DNA of 64,000 nucleotides from Oceanospirillaceae bacterium. Its GTDB lineage: Bacteria > Pseudomonadota > Gammaproteobacteria > Pseudomonadales > Balneatricaceae. How positions within the stretch are numbered: position 1 is the first letter of the stretch; the number at the start of each line of letters is the position of its first letter. The notes beneath the pieces are model-generated. The model was not told where the DNA came from and searched no databases. It saw nothing but the letters and a program-made list of their open reading frames with translations. Position numbers and translations under genes: made by a program. Shown in pieces: positions 38,581 to 48,958 of the stretch. Where the stretch lies: assembly GCA_013215505.1 (NCBI GenBank), contig JABSQZ010000010.1, positions 162,092 to 226,091 on the forward strand, given 5' to 3'.

Positions 38581-40176
38581 ATGAAAGCGCAGCGTCAGTT
38601 TGATATTTTGATCATCGGCAGTGGAGCCGCAGGTTTAACTTTAGCTTTAAAATTAGCCACCAGCGCCAGCATTGCTGTCTTAAGCAAAGGCGATTTAACC
38701 AGTGGCTCTACCTGGCTGGCACAGGGCGGTGTAGCTGCGGTAGTTGACGAGACCGATATTGAGCAGAACCATGCCGATGACACGCTAACGGCCGGTAGTT
38801 TTTTATCGCACACCGATGCCGTTAACTACACAGTGGAGAACGCCCGCGAATCCATTGACTGGCTAATCGAGCAAGGGGTACCCTTCAGTAAAGAAAACGG
38901 CCAATTGCACCTGACCAAAGAGGGTGGACACAGCCACCGACGCATTATCCATGCCGCCGATGCGACCGGCAAAGCGATACTGCAAAGCTTAATTGAAAAA
39001 GCTCAGGCCGAGCCCTCTATCACTTTAATTGAACAAAGTGTTGCTATAGACTTGATCACCACCACCAAACTGGGTCTTTCTGGCAACCAATGCCTGGGCG
39101 CCTACGTACTCAATAACGACACCGGTGTGATCGATGTTTTTAAAGCCAGACACACGGTATTAGCCACTGGCGGTGCCTCCAAAGCCTATTTGTACACCAG
39201 TAACTCCGACGGTGCTAGTGGAGATGGAATAGCCATGGCCTGGCGCTCAGGTTGCAGAGTTGCCAACATGGAATTTAATCAATTCCACCCTACTTGCCTC
39301 TATCACCCCCAGGCAAAATCTTTTTTAGTCAGCGAAGCGGTGCGCGGCGAAGGCGGCAAACTACTGCTACCTGATGGCTCTGCTTTCATGCATAAATTTG
39401 ACACCAGAGCCGAACTGGCCCCCCGCGATATTGTCGCCAGAGCCATTGATCATGAAATGAAGCGCCTCGGTGCCGACTGCCTGTACCTGGATATATCCCA
39501 TCGCGATGACGACTTTATAAAAAGCCACTTCCCGACAATTTACCAACGCTGCCGACAACTGGGAATTGATATCTGCAAGCAGCCCATCCCCATAGTCCCG
39601 GCGGCTCATTATACCTGCGGGGGGGTAATGACTGACATCAGCGGCAATACGGATATCGACGGCCTTTACGCAATTGGTGAAACCGCCTTTACTGGCTTAC
39701 ACGGCGCCAATCGCTTAGCCTCCAATTCACTGCTGGAGTGTATTGTATTCGCCAGCGCCTGCGCCACAGAAATCCAGGGGCAACTCGATAGTAAATTTTA
39801 CTACCCTGAAATTCCCTCCTGGGACGAATCCCAAGTTACCGATTCCGACGAGGACGTTATTATCGCCCACAACTGGGACGAATTGAGACGTTTCATGTGG
39901 GATTATGTCGGCATAGTGCGCACCGACAAGCGCCTGCAGCGGGCTAAACATCGCTCAGACCTATTACACAAAGAAATTGCCGACTACTACAGTAATTATA
40001 AGATCAGTAAAGATTTATTGGAATTGCGCAATTTAGCACTGGTCTCAGAATTAATGATCCGATCGGCAATGCTGCGCAAAGAGAGTCGCGGGCTGCATTT
40101 CACCTTGGACTATCCGCAACTGGGACCCCAGCCGAGAGATACAATTTTAACACCTATAAATTATCAGTGGCCCTAG
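38581..40176 (+). CDS. nadB: L-aspartate oxidase
   Basis: NadB oxidises L-aspartate to iminoaspartate, the first step of NAD synthesis, using FAD. The 531 residues begin [19 protein letters not shown] (FAD binding). They include [13 protein letters not shown], the catalytic region [29 protein letters not shown], and [19 protein letters not shown] at 38581 is preferred over a GTG two codons earlier. It is divergent from rpoE, and the downstream sdhE-ygfX pair converges on it. Confidence 0.97.
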   Translation: MKAQRQFDILIIGSGAAGLTLALKLATSASIAVLSKGDLTSGSTWLAQGGVAAVVDETDIEQNHADDTLTAGSFLSHTDAVNYTVENARESIDWLIEQGVPFSKENGQLHLTKEGGHSHRRIIHAADATGKAILQSLIEKAQAEPSITLIEQSVAIDLITTTKLGLSGNQCLGAYVLNNDTGVIDVFKARHTVLATGGASKAYLYTSNSDGASGDGIAMAWRSGCRVANMEFNQFHPTCLYHPQAKSFLVSEAVRGEGGKLLLPDGSAFMHKFDTRAELAPRDIVARAIDHEMKRLGADCLYLDISHRDDDFIKSHFPTIYQRCRQLGIDICKQPIPIVPAAHYTCGGVMTDISGNTDIDGLYAIGETAFTGLHGANRLASNSLLECIVFASACATEIQGQLDSKFYYPEIPSWDESQVTDSDEDVIIAHNWDELRRFMWDYVGIVRTDKRLQRAKHRSDLLHKEIADYYSNYKISKDLLELRNLALVSELMIRSAMLRKESRGLHFTLDYPQLGPQPRDTILTPINYQWP

Positions 40177-40199
40177 AGATGAAAGAGACTAATCGAGCT

Positions 40200-40631
40200 T
40201 TACTCATCGGCCGCTTTAAGTTTGCCCCAGCGTGCCGCAACCCTCAGCCGTCTATAGCTATCTGTATCGACACTATCAGGAAAAATCAGTAAACGCACAC
40301 GCTTAGGACCCTGATTTTCTATTAGCACTAAGTGCAAAGACAATATACCAAATAGCAGATAGAGCTCTGAGAGACGCGCCAACCGCAGAGGTTCTGTGCC
40401 GCTCGCCACCCTGAGCTGATTACTGCTTAAATCCCAATGCAAGGCTATCAATGGTTCCCGGTAGCAGAGCAGGTAACAGACACTGAATATTATTATCAGC
40501 AGTAATGTAACCTGCCAGAATGAGGACAGACGAGCAGCAACAATGCTAATTGCAGCTAAAACGTGAATAGCAAAGTATAGCCACCGCTTGATACGCGATG
40601 GCCGGATGATGACATTAAGCGGGCTGAACAC
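40200..40631 (-). CDS. YgfX family membrane protein
   Basis: A 143-residue protein with two close membrane spans (about 15-33 and 38-56) and a small cytosolic C-terminal part (ALHWDLSSNQLRV, VRLLIFPDSVDTDSYRRLRV). This is the YgfX/CptA layout, always found after sdhE. In E. coli it has been described as affecting cell division proteins, but its main role is unsettled. The start is GTG and overlaps sdhE by 17 bp. Confidence 0.85.
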   Translation of the reverse strand: MFSPLNVIIRPSRIKRWLYFAIHVLAAISIVAARLSSFWQVTLLLIIIFSVCYLLCYREPLIALHWDLSSNQLRVASGTEPLRLARLSELYLLFGILSLHLVLIENQGPKRVRLLIFPDSVDTDSYRRLRVAARWGKLKAADE

Positions 40632-40869
40632 GCTGCAAAATCAGATTCACCATGTACTGCAGCTCAGTATCAGGAGATTCTCCACGACGCATCAACCAAA
40701 AAAATAAATCTTGATCTTCACAGGCTAATAACCTGACAAAAATATCTTTATCTTTTTCACTCAACCCGGCAAATGCCTGTTCCATAAAAGGCACAAACAA
40801 TACATCTAATTCCAACATACCGCGACGACACTGCCATGTTAAACGTCGCACATCTTCTTCTGTATACAT
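40615..40869 (-). CDS. sdhE: FAD assembly factor SdhE
   Basis: SdhE helps to attach FAD covalently to succinate dehydrogenase and fumarate reductase. The 84 residues contain the RRGMLELD motif (RGxxE), LLACEDQDLFFWLM and the C-terminal VNLILQRV, as in E. coli SdhE. ATG at 40869 fits the family length; a TTG seven codons earlier has no ribosome binding site. It overlaps ygfX. Confidence 0.93.
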   Translation of the reverse strand: MYTEEDVRRLTWQCRRGMLELDVLFVPFMEQAFAGLSEKDKDIFVRLLACEDQDLFFWLMRRGESPDTELQYMVNLILQRVQPA

Positions 40870-41165
40870 ATCACTACTACTCAAAGCCAATAAATACCGA
40901 CATTAGAGCAAAGCCCGAATTAAATGCCAAGCAATAAGTTAAACCATGCGCAGCCCTGACCCATTAGCAGCGCTAAATGTTTGCTGCCAAACACCGAACT
41001 GTTGCCGCAGCACTGCTGATTACTGCTGCTTAACAGGTTTATTTGATCTAAACAAACCAATCAATCTGATTTTAATCTCCCCGAGCTATGGCTTCTGATG
41101 GTTTTCAGGTAAAGTAGCGGGCTATTCTCTACAGCATGCTGATAGCAACTTCTAAGGCTTGACCA

Positions 41166-42272
41166 ATGAACCCTAGCGCCGATTATTTATCTATTATTTT
41201 GAATGATATACCACTGTTTGATGTACGTGCGCCGATAGAGTATGACAAAGGCTGTATTAACAGCGCGCTAAATCTACCACTGATGTCCGACCTTGAGCGA
41301 GAACAAGTAGGTACTTGCTACAAAAACGCCGGTCAGGATGCTGCCATCGCCCTGGGAAGAAAATTAGTCACTCCTCTATTACAGCAACAGCGCACTCAGA
41401 GTTGGATGGAATTTTGTGAGCAGTTTCCACAGGGGTTTTTATACTGTTTTCGCGGCGGCCTGCGCTCTAAAATAACTCAGCAGTGGTTGAGCGAAGCAGG
41501 CGTTGACTACCCTTTTATCGAAGGTGGCTACAAAGCTATGCGCCGCTTCTTAATCGATGAGCTGGAAACCAGTGTCGAAACTGTCGCTATGCAGCTGATA
41601 AGCGGCAGAACTGGCTGTGGTAAGACCCGCCTGTTACTGGAACTGCAGAACATGATTGATTTAGAGGGCCTGGCCAATCACCGAGGCTCCAGCTTTGGAG
41701 CGGCTAGTGACAACCAACCCAGCCAGATAAATTTTGAAAATGCAGTTTCCACCGCGTTGCTAAAGCAGCGCTACCGCCACCAGGGCACTGTGTATCTGGA
41801 AGATGAAGGACGCATGATCGGCTCTCTTACGCTGCCCGTGGTGCTGAAAGAGAAAATGGAGAGCCTTTCCCATATCGAGCTGGAAACCCCACTCGAGCAG
41901 CGAATCACTTACGCTATAGAAGATTACATACTGATATTGCTAAAGAGTTATCAGCAGACTCACGATCAGGAGAGCGCCTTCGAATTACTGGCCCAACGAC
42001 ATAAAGACAGCTTATCAAGAATCCAAAAGCGCTTAGGCTCCGAACGCTATCGCCAAGCTTGTCAGTTACTGGATCAGGGGATTAGCACCCACCGCAATCA
42101 AAATAGCACTTTAGGTTACAGCGATTTTATCGAACTGATCTTAACTAAATACTACGATCCCATGTACGATTACCAACTGTCTCAGCGAGCTGATAAAAGT
42201 GTTTTCTCAGGTTCAGCCGCAGAAATTAAAGACTATATCAAAGCCTCAGAGCAAGCCATTAACACCCCATAG
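41166..42272 (+). CDS. mnmH: tRNA 2-selenouridine synthase
   Basis: MnmH (SelU/YbbB) replaces sulfur by selenium in 2-thiouridine at tRNA position 34. The 368-residue protein has an N-terminal rhodanese domain with the catalytic cysteine in YCFRGGLRS (Cys94) and a C-terminal P-loop domain SGRTGCGKTRLL (146-157). It lies 23 bp before the selD fusion, which supplies selenophosphate, so the pair is a self-contained tRNA selenation operon. Confidence 0.96.
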   Translation: MNPSADYLSIILNDIPLFDVRAPIEYDKGCINSALNLPLMSDLEREQVGTCYKNAGQDAAIALGRKLVTPLLQQQRTQSWMEFCEQFPQGFLYCFRGGLRSKITQQWLSEAGVDYPFIEGGYKAMRRFLIDELETSVETVAMQLISGRTGCGKTRLLLELQNMIDLEGLANHRGSSFGAASDNQPSQINFENAVSTALLKQRYRHQGTVYLEDEGRMIGSLTLPVVLKEKMESLSHIELETPLEQRITYAIEDYILILLKSYQQTHDQESAFELLAQRHKDSLSRIQKRLGSERYRQACQLLDQGISTHRNQNSTLGYSDFIELILTKYYDPMYDYQLSQRADKSVFSGSAAEIKDYIKASEQAINTP

Positions 42273-42295
42273 ATCTATAACCTATTAGTGAGCCG

Positions 42296-44623
42296 ATGTT
42301 ACAGACTGATATCAAATACAAAGACATTGTATTAATTGGCGGCGGCCACGCCCATGCCATAGTAGTAAAGATGTGGGGCATGCGCCCTACTCCCGGCGTC
42401 CGTCTTACCTTGATCTCCAAAGATATAGCGACACCATACTCGGGCATGTTACCGGGTCTGGTTGCCGGGCACTACGATATCCAGCAGACCCATATCGACT
42501 TGTATAAACTCTGCAGCTGGGCAAATGTGCGCTTTATCTGCGCCAGTGTCAGCGCCTTAAACACTGCCGACAAGTGCATTTCACTGGCTGGCCGTCCCGA
42601 TATTAACTACGACATTCTCTCTATCAATACTGGCTCAACACCCAATATTTACCAGACTAGAGGCGCGGCAGAATTTGCTACTGGGGTTAAGCCAGTCTCA
42701 GAGTTTTATCAGAAGTGGCTACAGCTGCAACAAAAACTGCAACGGGCCAGCCAAGTACTGAACATCGCTTTAGTAGGTGCCGGCGCCGGCGGCTTTGAGT
42801 TGATAATGGCCATGCAGCACGCCTACAAAAGGCACGGCTTGCAAAGCGACCAGCAGCCGCAGCTGGCTCATCAGTTCCACTGGATTGTCAATGGCGAGCA
42901 AGTACTTAGTGGCCACAACAAAAATGTGCAAGCGCAAGCTCTGCAGCAATGTCAGCGAGCGGGCATTAAGGTACATTTCAATTTTCTGGTTAAGCAGGTG
43001 AAGACTGATGCTATCATTGGCGAAAATCCGGCAACCGGCAAAAACCATGCGCTGGTAGTAGACGAGGTAATCTGGTGCACTGCCGCCGCCGCCGCTACAT
43101 GGCCCGCAAAGGCGGGTCTTGCATTAGATGAACAGGGCTTTATCGCCATAGAAGATACATTGCAATGCTGTTCAGACCCCGATATTTTTGCCGCTGGAGA
43201 TGTGGCCACGCAAATCAACTCCCCCCGACCTAAAGCCGGTGTATTTGCAGTGCGCCAGGGACCGGTACTGTTCAAAAACTTAAGCCGAGCCATTTTACAG
43301 AAACCATTACAGCAGCATAAACCGCAGCTTAAATTTTTAAGCTTATTAGCCTGTGGCGGCCAGCGGGCGATTGCCAGCAGAGGAGTACTTTGTATTGCAG
43401 GTAATTGGGTCTGGCGCTGGAAAAACAAAATTGACCGGCAATTTATGGACAAGTTTAATCAACTGCCCGACAAGCCTGCTATGTCCGTAAAAAGCTGCGA
43501 CCCGATATTGTTAGATAAACCTGTCACTTTTTTAGCGCAATTATTAAACTCCGCTGACAGCGAGAAAATGCGCTGTGGCGGCTGCGGCGCCAAAGTAGGC
43601 GGAGATATTCTCAGTCAGACCTTAAACAAAGTCACTACTGATATCCCGGTTTACCAGAGAGCAGATATCATTATTGGCCTGGAGTCTCCGGATGACGCGG
43701 CTGTTATCAGCACCAATGGCCAGGCACTGGCACAAAGTGTCGATCAATTTCGCTCCATCATCGACGACCCCTACTTATTTGCCCGGATCGCCACCAACCA
43801 TGCGCTCAGTGACCTGTATGCAATGGCCAGTCAGGCACAATCCGCACTGTCTATAGTGGCTATGCCCTTCGCTGGCGAAGACATCCAGAAACGTGAGTTG
43901 TATCAACTGATGTACGGTGTGATTGAAGAGCTAAACCGCGCCGGTTGTACCTTGACCGGTGGGCATACTAGCGAGGCACTGGAGCTAAGTCTGGGGCTAG
44001 CGGTGAACGGTTTAGTAAACCCTGATACACTCAAAACCAAACGTGGCGTCAATGTCGGCCAACAACTTATCATCACCAAGCCGATTGGCACTGGGGTGAT
44101 CATGGCCGCTCATATGCAAGCCAAAGCCAATGGCAATGCAGTGCAACAGTGCCTTGACACTATGCTTAGCAGTAATGGCGATGCCGCCAATATATTAGCT
44201 AACTTTGGCTGCACAGCGATGACCGACCTAACCGGCTTTGGTCTGATTGGCCATTTATTAGAGATGCTCAAGAGCTCAGAGCTGCAATGCAACTTGTCCC
44301 CTGAGAAAATACCCTTGATAGCCGGGGCACAACAATTATCAGATCGAGGATTCAGCAGTAGCTTACTGGAGAAGAACATCGCCGCCCGCCGGGCATTGCA
44401 GGACGAACCACGCTGGCGCGAACTAGCAAAATATCCATTACTTTTTGATCCACAAACCAGTGGTGGCCTGTTGGCCTGGGTGGATAAAGATCAGGCCAGT
44501 GCCTGCATTGATGCGTTGATTAGCGCCAACTACACCAGCGCCTGCAGCATCGGGGAAGCAGTAGCAAATACCGCCACAGACTTTGCATCAAACCAGCGTA
44601 CATACATTAATCTGCCCCACTAA
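42296..44623 (+). CDS. selD: Selenide, water dikinase fused to an N-terminal FAD/NAD(P) oxidoreductase
   Basis: A 775-residue fusion. Residues 1-370 are a pyridine-nucleotide disulfide oxidoreductase of the NDH-2-like type (KDIVLIGGGHAHAIVVKMWG, LVGAGAGGFELIMAMQHAY, DIFAAGDVATQI). Residues 420-775 are SelD, which makes selenophosphate from selenide and ATP. The catalytic position is cysteine (MRCGGCGAKVG, Cys427, codon TGT), not selenocysteine. CTLTGGHTSEALELSLGLAV and DPQTSGGLLAWV complete the PurM-like fold. Similar fusions are known in marine bacteria; the flavoprotein part may reduce selenium species. Confidence 0.96.
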   Translation: MLQTDIKYKDIVLIGGGHAHAIVVKMWGMRPTPGVRLTLISKDIATPYSGMLPGLVAGHYDIQQTHIDLYKLCSWANVRFICASVSALNTADKCISLAGRPDINYDILSINTGSTPNIYQTRGAAEFATGVKPVSEFYQKWLQLQQKLQRASQVLNIALVGAGAGGFELIMAMQHAYKRHGLQSDQQPQLAHQFHWIVNGEQVLSGHNKNVQAQALQQCQRAGIKVHFNFLVKQVKTDAIIGENPATGKNHALVVDEVIWCTAAAAATWPAKAGLALDEQGFIAIEDTLQCCSDPDIFAAGDVATQINSPRPKAGVFAVRQGPVLFKNLSRAILQKPLQQHKPQLKFLSLLACGGQRAIASRGVLCIAGNWVWRWKNKIDRQFMDKFNQLPDKPAMSVKSCDPILLDKPVTFLAQLLNSADSEKMRCGGCGAKVGGDILSQTLNKVTTDIPVYQRADIIIGLESPDDAAVISTNGQALAQSVDQFRSIIDDPYLFARIATNHALSDLYAMASQAQSALSIVAMPFAGEDIQKRELYQLMYGVIEELNRAGCTLTGGHTSEALELSLGLAVNGLVNPDTLKTKRGVNVGQQLIITKPIGTGVIMAAHMQAKANGNAVQQCLDTMLSSNGDAANILANFGCTAMTDLTGFGLIGHLLEMLKSSELQCNLSPEKIPLIAGAQQLSDRGFSSSLLEKNIAARRALQDEPRWRELAKYPLLFDPQTSGGLLAWVDKDQASACIDALISANYTSACSIGEAVANTATDFASNQRTYINLPH

Positions 44624-44633
44624 CCTGCTCAAA

Positions 44634-44672
44634 CTCAAACTTTACCGCTAAGCTTAGGCGTTAAAGTTTGAG
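44634..44672. terminator. Long hairpin between convergent selD and glpD
   Basis: CTCAAACTTTA (44634-44644) pairs perfectly with TAAAGTTTGAG (44662-44672), and the 17-nt interior can pair further around AAGCTT. It lies 11 bases after the selD stop and 19 after glpD on the other strand. It lacks a strong T-run, so a bidirectional terminator is likely but not certain. Confidence 0.6.
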
Positions 44673-44690
44673 ATTGAACTCGATCACAAC

Positions 44691-46262
44691 TCAGCTTGCT
44701 TGTTGTTGTGGCAGCCGCTGCGTTGAGTTGCCGCCTTCATAGCTTAGCGGCGGCTCATTAACAGCCGCTTGTACCCTGCTAATGTAAGCCTCTAGATCGC
44801 TAGACTGCTCAGCACTTAAGTACATACCCATTTTGCTACGTCGCCACAGCACATCTTCTATACAACTAGCCCATTCATGCGCCAGCAGGTAGTCAACCTC
44901 TTGCTGATACAAACCTGCGCCAAAATCTTTACCCATATCCGCCAGAGAAGTCGCTCCGGTTAAAAACTTTTGGCATAATGTGCCGTAACTGCGCACATAT
45001 CTACGGATTAAATCAGTCTCCAGCCATGGATATTGTAGCTGTAACAGCGCTTGCAGCTCAGATTTACTCTCAAAATCACCACCTGGTAGCACTGCGTTTT
45101 TAGTCCAGGCCGCTGTAGCCTGGGGGAAATATTCACAGAGCTTGTTAACAGCGGCTTCCGACAATTTTCGATAAGTCGTTATTTTTCCGCCAAAAACTGA
45201 CAACAGTGGCGATTTACCTGCTAGGTCTTCTATTTCAAATGTATAATCTCTGGTCACCGCCTGAGCGGAGTCCGACTCGTCATTGAGTAGCGGCCGAACC
45301 CCGGAATAACTGCTGACAATTTCTGTCGCATTGATTTGCTGTTTAAAATGCTGGTTACAGACATCGATCAAATAATCGATTTCTTCCTGATCAATACAGA
45401 CCGCACTAGGATCTCCCTTGTACTCAACATCGGTTGTCCCTATCAGCGAAAAATTATCTTCATAGGGAATAACAAAGACAATTCTGCCATCTTCATTTTG
45501 CAAGATAAATGCCTGGGGCTGAGAGTGAATACGCGGCACAATGATATGGCTACCTTTGACTAAGCGAATTTTCTTAGGAGACTTTGCCTGCAGCACATCT
45601 TTAAATAAACTGGCTACCCAGGGCCCCGCCGCATTAGCGACCGCTTTTGCATACACAGTTGTCTGCTTGTTGCTGCTATCTTGCAATACGACACACCAAC
45701 CCTCTGTACAGCGCTGCGCTTGCACACATTTAGTTTGAACCAATATGTCCGCCCCCTGTTGCTGCGCTGCAAGGGCATTACAAATTACCAGCCTGGCATC
45801 ATCTACTTTTGCATCCGAATACTCAAAACCTTTAGTCATAATTGGTTTTAATGGGCTGCTATCGGTAAATTTAATACTTTCAGACCTGGCTAACGTCGCA
45901 CGCTTGGCCAAGTGATCGTAAAGGAACAACCCCGCTCTTATCATCCATGCCGGGCGTAAATGGGCACGGTGTGGCAACTGGAATCTCAGTGGTGAGATAA
46001 TGTGCGGAGCATTTTTCAACAACACTTCGCGCTCCGCCAGAGCCTCATGCACTAAACGAAACTCGTAGTACTCAAGATAGCGCAACCCGCCATGAATCAA
46101 TTTGCTGCTATTGGAAGAAGTAGCGCTGGCTAAATCATTCATTTCGCATAACAGCACTTTAAGCCCACGACCTGCTGCATCCGCGGCGATACCTGTACCG
46201 TTAACACCACCTCCTATGACTAGCAGGTCATAAATTTCTCTCTGTTGCGCTGCACCTTGCAC
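44691..46262 (-). CDS. glpD: Aerobic glycerol-3-phosphate dehydrogenase
   Basis: GlpD is a membrane-bound FAD enzyme that oxidises glycerol-3-phosphate to dihydroxyacetone phosphate and feeds the quinone pool. The 523 residues begin DLLVIGGGVNGTGIAADAAG with TSSNSSKLIHGGLRYLEYYE, then FVIPYEDNFSLIGTTDVEY and LLSVFGGKITTYRKLSE. The start is GTG, with GGGAG about 10 bases upstream. No glpF or glpK is next to it, so it stands alone here. Confidence 0.95.
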   Translation of the reverse strand: MQGAAQQREIYDLLVIGGGVNGTGIAADAAGRGLKVLLCEMNDLASATSSNSSKLIHGGLRYLEYYEFRLVHEALAEREVLLKNAPHIISPLRFQLPHRAHLRPAWMIRAGLFLYDHLAKRATLARSESIKFTDSSPLKPIMTKGFEYSDAKVDDARLVICNALAAQQQGADILVQTKCVQAQRCTEGWCVVLQDSSNKQTTVYAKAVANAAGPWVASLFKDVLQAKSPKKIRLVKGSHIIVPRIHSQPQAFILQNEDGRIVFVIPYEDNFSLIGTTDVEYKGDPSAVCIDQEEIDYLIDVCNQHFKQQINATEIVSSYSGVRPLLNDESDSAQAVTRDYTFEIEDLAGKSPLLSVFGGKITTYRKLSEAAVNKLCEYFPQATAAWTKNAVLPGGDFESKSELQALLQLQYPWLETDLIRRYVRSYGTLCQKFLTGATSLADMGKDFGAGLYQQEVDYLLAHEWASCIEDVLWRRSKMGMYLSAEQSSDLEAYISRVQAAVNEPPLSYEGGNSTQRLPQQQAS

Positions 46263-46793
46263 TGGTTTTTATCTCCCGATTCAGTAAACCTTTGAAAAAA
46301 TATAAACATTAGCTCAGCCAACAGCAAAAGAATGAATACATATAATTAACTACCCACACTATAAACCCGAATTATGAAAATAACCATTTAAAAACGAACA
46401 TATTCGAATATATCTCAACAAATCATTATCGCTCGCAAATACTTTTGTCTGCCGCAGAATCGAGCTTCTCGATTAGCTATTTTTAGGCAACAGCAACAAT
46501 CTATACATTTAGTGAACTCTGACATTAGCAGTGTTTTATAGTGGCTGTCCTTCGCTCTGTATAGCGCTTAAATTGGACCCTCTGAATGCTGCAGCTACAA
46601 TTCCCAGTGATGAACAGTAGAGCTGGCAGTTGTGTCGCAAGTTACTGGATACAGGTAGTCAATACTAATCAAAGGAGGACATTAATCGGGGAGCCTGGGC
46701 TCTGACACTGGCTGAGCCCAAAACATCAGCAGAACCAGTACATCTTTTTTCCAGCAGCTTAAAGCGGGTAAATAATCAGTCCTGGCAAACAAC
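46263..46793. other. Intergenic region between glpD and the solute-binding protein
   Basis: A 531-bp gap on the minus-strand side, upstream of glpD. It has one small inverted repeat, GGGCTC (46697-46702) / GAGCCC (46714-46719), and an isolated AAAGGAGG on the plus strand (46672-46679) with no ORF after it. No gene seen. Confidence 0.45.
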
Positions 46794-47573
46794 TTATTGA
46801 AAGCCTGTAGATGGATCTAATGTAACTTGATGTTGTTGCAAAATCCGCTGGTAACTACCGTCCTCCTTCAAGAGCTCTAATCCTCTATTGAAGTCTGCAA
46901 TGATTTGCTGATAGGCGAATTTTTTGGATATTGTATTGTAGACCCCATAAGTTTTAATCGAGGGTTGCAAGGTTATTATTTCTGTCTGCTGCATCGGGTA
47001 GTACTGTCTTAACAAATATTGGAAATTTAATTTCGAACTGGCGACTAAGTCCACCCTGTTGCGCAGTAATTTCCTCAGATTAGTATCGACAGTATTCACA
47101 GGTGATAACTTCAGGCCGATATTTTCTAGCATTTTCTCAGTTAAACCGCCCCTTAAGACGCCAATTTCATAGCCGCTTAAGCTCTCTAGCTCAGTGACAT
47201 CAATGCGCTGCTCACGGCGAGCAAAAAATGCTACCTCAGTGTTGTAAACAAGCTGGGTATAAACCATGAACTCGGCCCTATCAGGGCTGTGAAATATGCC
47301 CAGAGCACCTTGTACTTCACCTTGCTTAACTTGCTGAATCAATCGCGCGAAAGGCAAAAATTTCACTTCTAGCTGATAGCCGACCCTAGCGAAAGCACTG
47401 CGGGTAATTTGGGTAATAAAACCGCCAGCGGGGAGCTTTTGACTAAAATAGGGTGGCCATTCAAAGGCCCCTAAAACAATTATTTTTTTCTCACTGGATG
47501 CTGCAGATACGCTCAATATCAGCACCAGGCTGATGCATTGCGCCATGCGAAAAAGTATATGTTTGAAGCCCAT
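46794..47573 (-). CDS. Periplasmic solute-binding protein (family 3-like)
   Basis: A 259-residue exported protein of the SBP_bac_3 class. A signal peptide (MGFKHILFRMAQCISLVLIL to about residue 28) is followed by FEWPPYFSQKLPAGGFITQI, VQGALGIFHSPDRAEFMVYT and LSGYEIGVLRGGLTEKML, the typical two-lobe pattern. ATG at 47573 is used; the longer TTG start would put 17 charged residues before the signal. No ABC permease or ATPase is nearby, so it may be an orphan sensor-type protein rather than part of an importer. Ligand unknown. Confidence 0.75.
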   Translation of the reverse strand: MGFKHILFRMAQCISLVLILSVSAASSEKKIIVLGAFEWPPYFSQKLPAGGFITQITRSAFARVGYQLEVKFLPFARLIQQVKQGEVQGALGIFHSPDRAEFMVYTQLVYNTEVAFFARREQRIDVTELESLSGYEIGVLRGGLTEKMLENIGLKLSPVNTVDTNLRKLLRNRVDLVASSKLNFQYLLRQYYPMQQTEIITLQPSIKTYGVYNTISKKFAYQQIIADFNRGLELLKEDGSYQRILQQHQVTLDPSTGFQ

Positions 47574-48000
47574 TTTAAGACCAGATGCAAAGGTTCGGCG
47601 ATCTTGTATTGCTTTTCGACACAATACACGGTGGTCGAATGGATATTTTAAGTATCTGTAATGATCAGATGCTGGGTTTTAACATAGATCTAATTGCTCA
47701 ACCGGGATATAGGTACAATGATTATTAGCATCATTATGCAATTGCTTGTCCATCCCCGAGCATGCAATAACTAAGATGCAGCGGAGTCTAGTAACAATAC
47801 TGGGTTGCTGAAAAGAGCCGGTAATATTATAAAACGCTCAAAAACCAGTAAATTATGCCGGTGATAAATTGCGACTTATCAGTTATAGAAGATGCAGGAA
47901 GCAAATAGAAAACCAACACTATTTTGCTATGAAGGTAATTGCAGGCAAAAAAAAACAGCTAAGGGATAACTTAGCTGTTTTTTATGTCTTGATTAGATAG
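47574..48000. other. Intergenic region between etfA and the solute-binding protein
   Basis: A 427-bp gap. Apart from the etfA terminator near 47952-47981 I see no gene or repeat. It should contain the promoter of the solute-binding protein gene. Confidence 0.5.
47952..47981 (-). terminator. Terminator of etfA
   Basis: AAAACAGCTAAG (47952-47963) pairs perfectly with CTTAGCTGTTTT (47970-47981) around a 6-nt loop. On the minus strand a run of nine T follows. It lies 20 bases after the etfA stop. Confidence 0.92.
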
Positions 48001-48927
48001 TTACAGACTAGCTTCTAGCTCTGGAACTGCTTCAAACAAGTCAGCCACTAAACCGTAATCGGCGATGGAGAAGATTGGTGCCTCTTCATCTTTGTTGATT
48101 GCCACTATCACTTTAGAGTCTTTCATCCCCGCCAAGTGCTGAATAGCACCAGAGATACCTACGGCAATGTACAAATCCGGTGCGACGATCTTACCGGTCT
48201 GACCCACTTGCATATCGTTGGATACAAAGCCCGCATCAACTGCAGCTCTGGAGGCGCCAACTGCCGCTCCCAGCTTATCCGCTACCGCTTCCAGTAAACT
48301 GAAATTTTCACCATTACCCATTCCGCGACCACCAGAGATAACTATTTTTGCAGCCGTTAACTCCGGGCGCTCAGACACTACTACTGCTTCGCCGATGAAT
48401 GTCGATTTACCAGCATCACAAACCGCAGCCACTTGTTCTATGCTGGCGCTGCCTGTGTCGCCTGCTTCTTCAAAGGCCGTGGTTCTGACAGTAATCACTT
48501 TGATAGTATCCAGTGACTGGACTTTAGCAACAGCGTTTCCTGCGTAGATAGGCCGCTCAAATACATCGGCGCTCTCTACTTTAATAATTTCTGAAATCTG
48601 CCCTACATCTAATAGCGCCGCCACACCTGGCATAATATTTTTGCCAGAGGTAGTAGCAGGAGCCAATATGTGAGATTTGCCTTCGGCAAGTTCAACAATT
48701 AATCCGCGCATATTCTCTGCCAACTGATTTGCATAGGCAGGATTATCGGCAACGAGTACTTTACTGACACCACTGATTTTTGCAGCGCTTTGTGCCGCAC
48801 TTTGGCAATTGCTACCCGCAACTAGCACTGTTACATCATCGGCGATCGCCAAAGCTGCAGTTACAGTATTTAAAGTGGAACTTTTGATACTGTCGTTATC
48901 ATGTTCTGCAATGACTAAAATAGACAT
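48001..48927 (-). CDS. etfA: Electron transfer flavoprotein alpha subunit
   Basis: EtfA holds the FAD that takes electrons from acyl-CoA dehydrogenases. The 308 residues include the FAD motif [40 protein letters not shown] and the C-terminal [20 protein letters not shown]. It lies 31 bp after etfB. Together with the upstream dehydrogenase genes it forms one fatty-acid-type oxidation cluster, and a strong terminator ends it. Confidence 0.97.
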   Translation of the reverse strand: MSILVIAEHDNDSIKSSTLNTVTAALAIADDVTVLVAGSNCQSAAQSAAKISGVSKVLVADNPAYANQLAENMRGLIVELAEGKSHILAPATTSGKNIMPGVAALLDVGQISEIIKVESADVFERPIYAGNAVAKVQSLDTIKVITVRTTAFEEAGDTGSASIEQVAAVCDAGKSTFIGEAVVVSERPELTAAKIVISGGRGMGNGENFSLLEAVADKLGAAVGASRAAVDAGFVSNDMQVGQTGKIVAPDLYIAVGISGAIQHLAGMKDSKVIVAINKDEEAPIFSIADYGLVADLFEAVPELEASL

Positions 48928-48958
48928 AATATAATTCTCTACTTATTTCTCAAATTCG

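Noticed and set aside
43571..43600. Selenocysteine codon in selD
   Set aside because: The catalytic position is encoded by TGT (cysteine); no in-frame TGA is present.
46672..46793. AAAGGAGG ribosome-site-like sequence as the start of a gene
   Set aside because: No start codon with an open frame follows at a usable distance.
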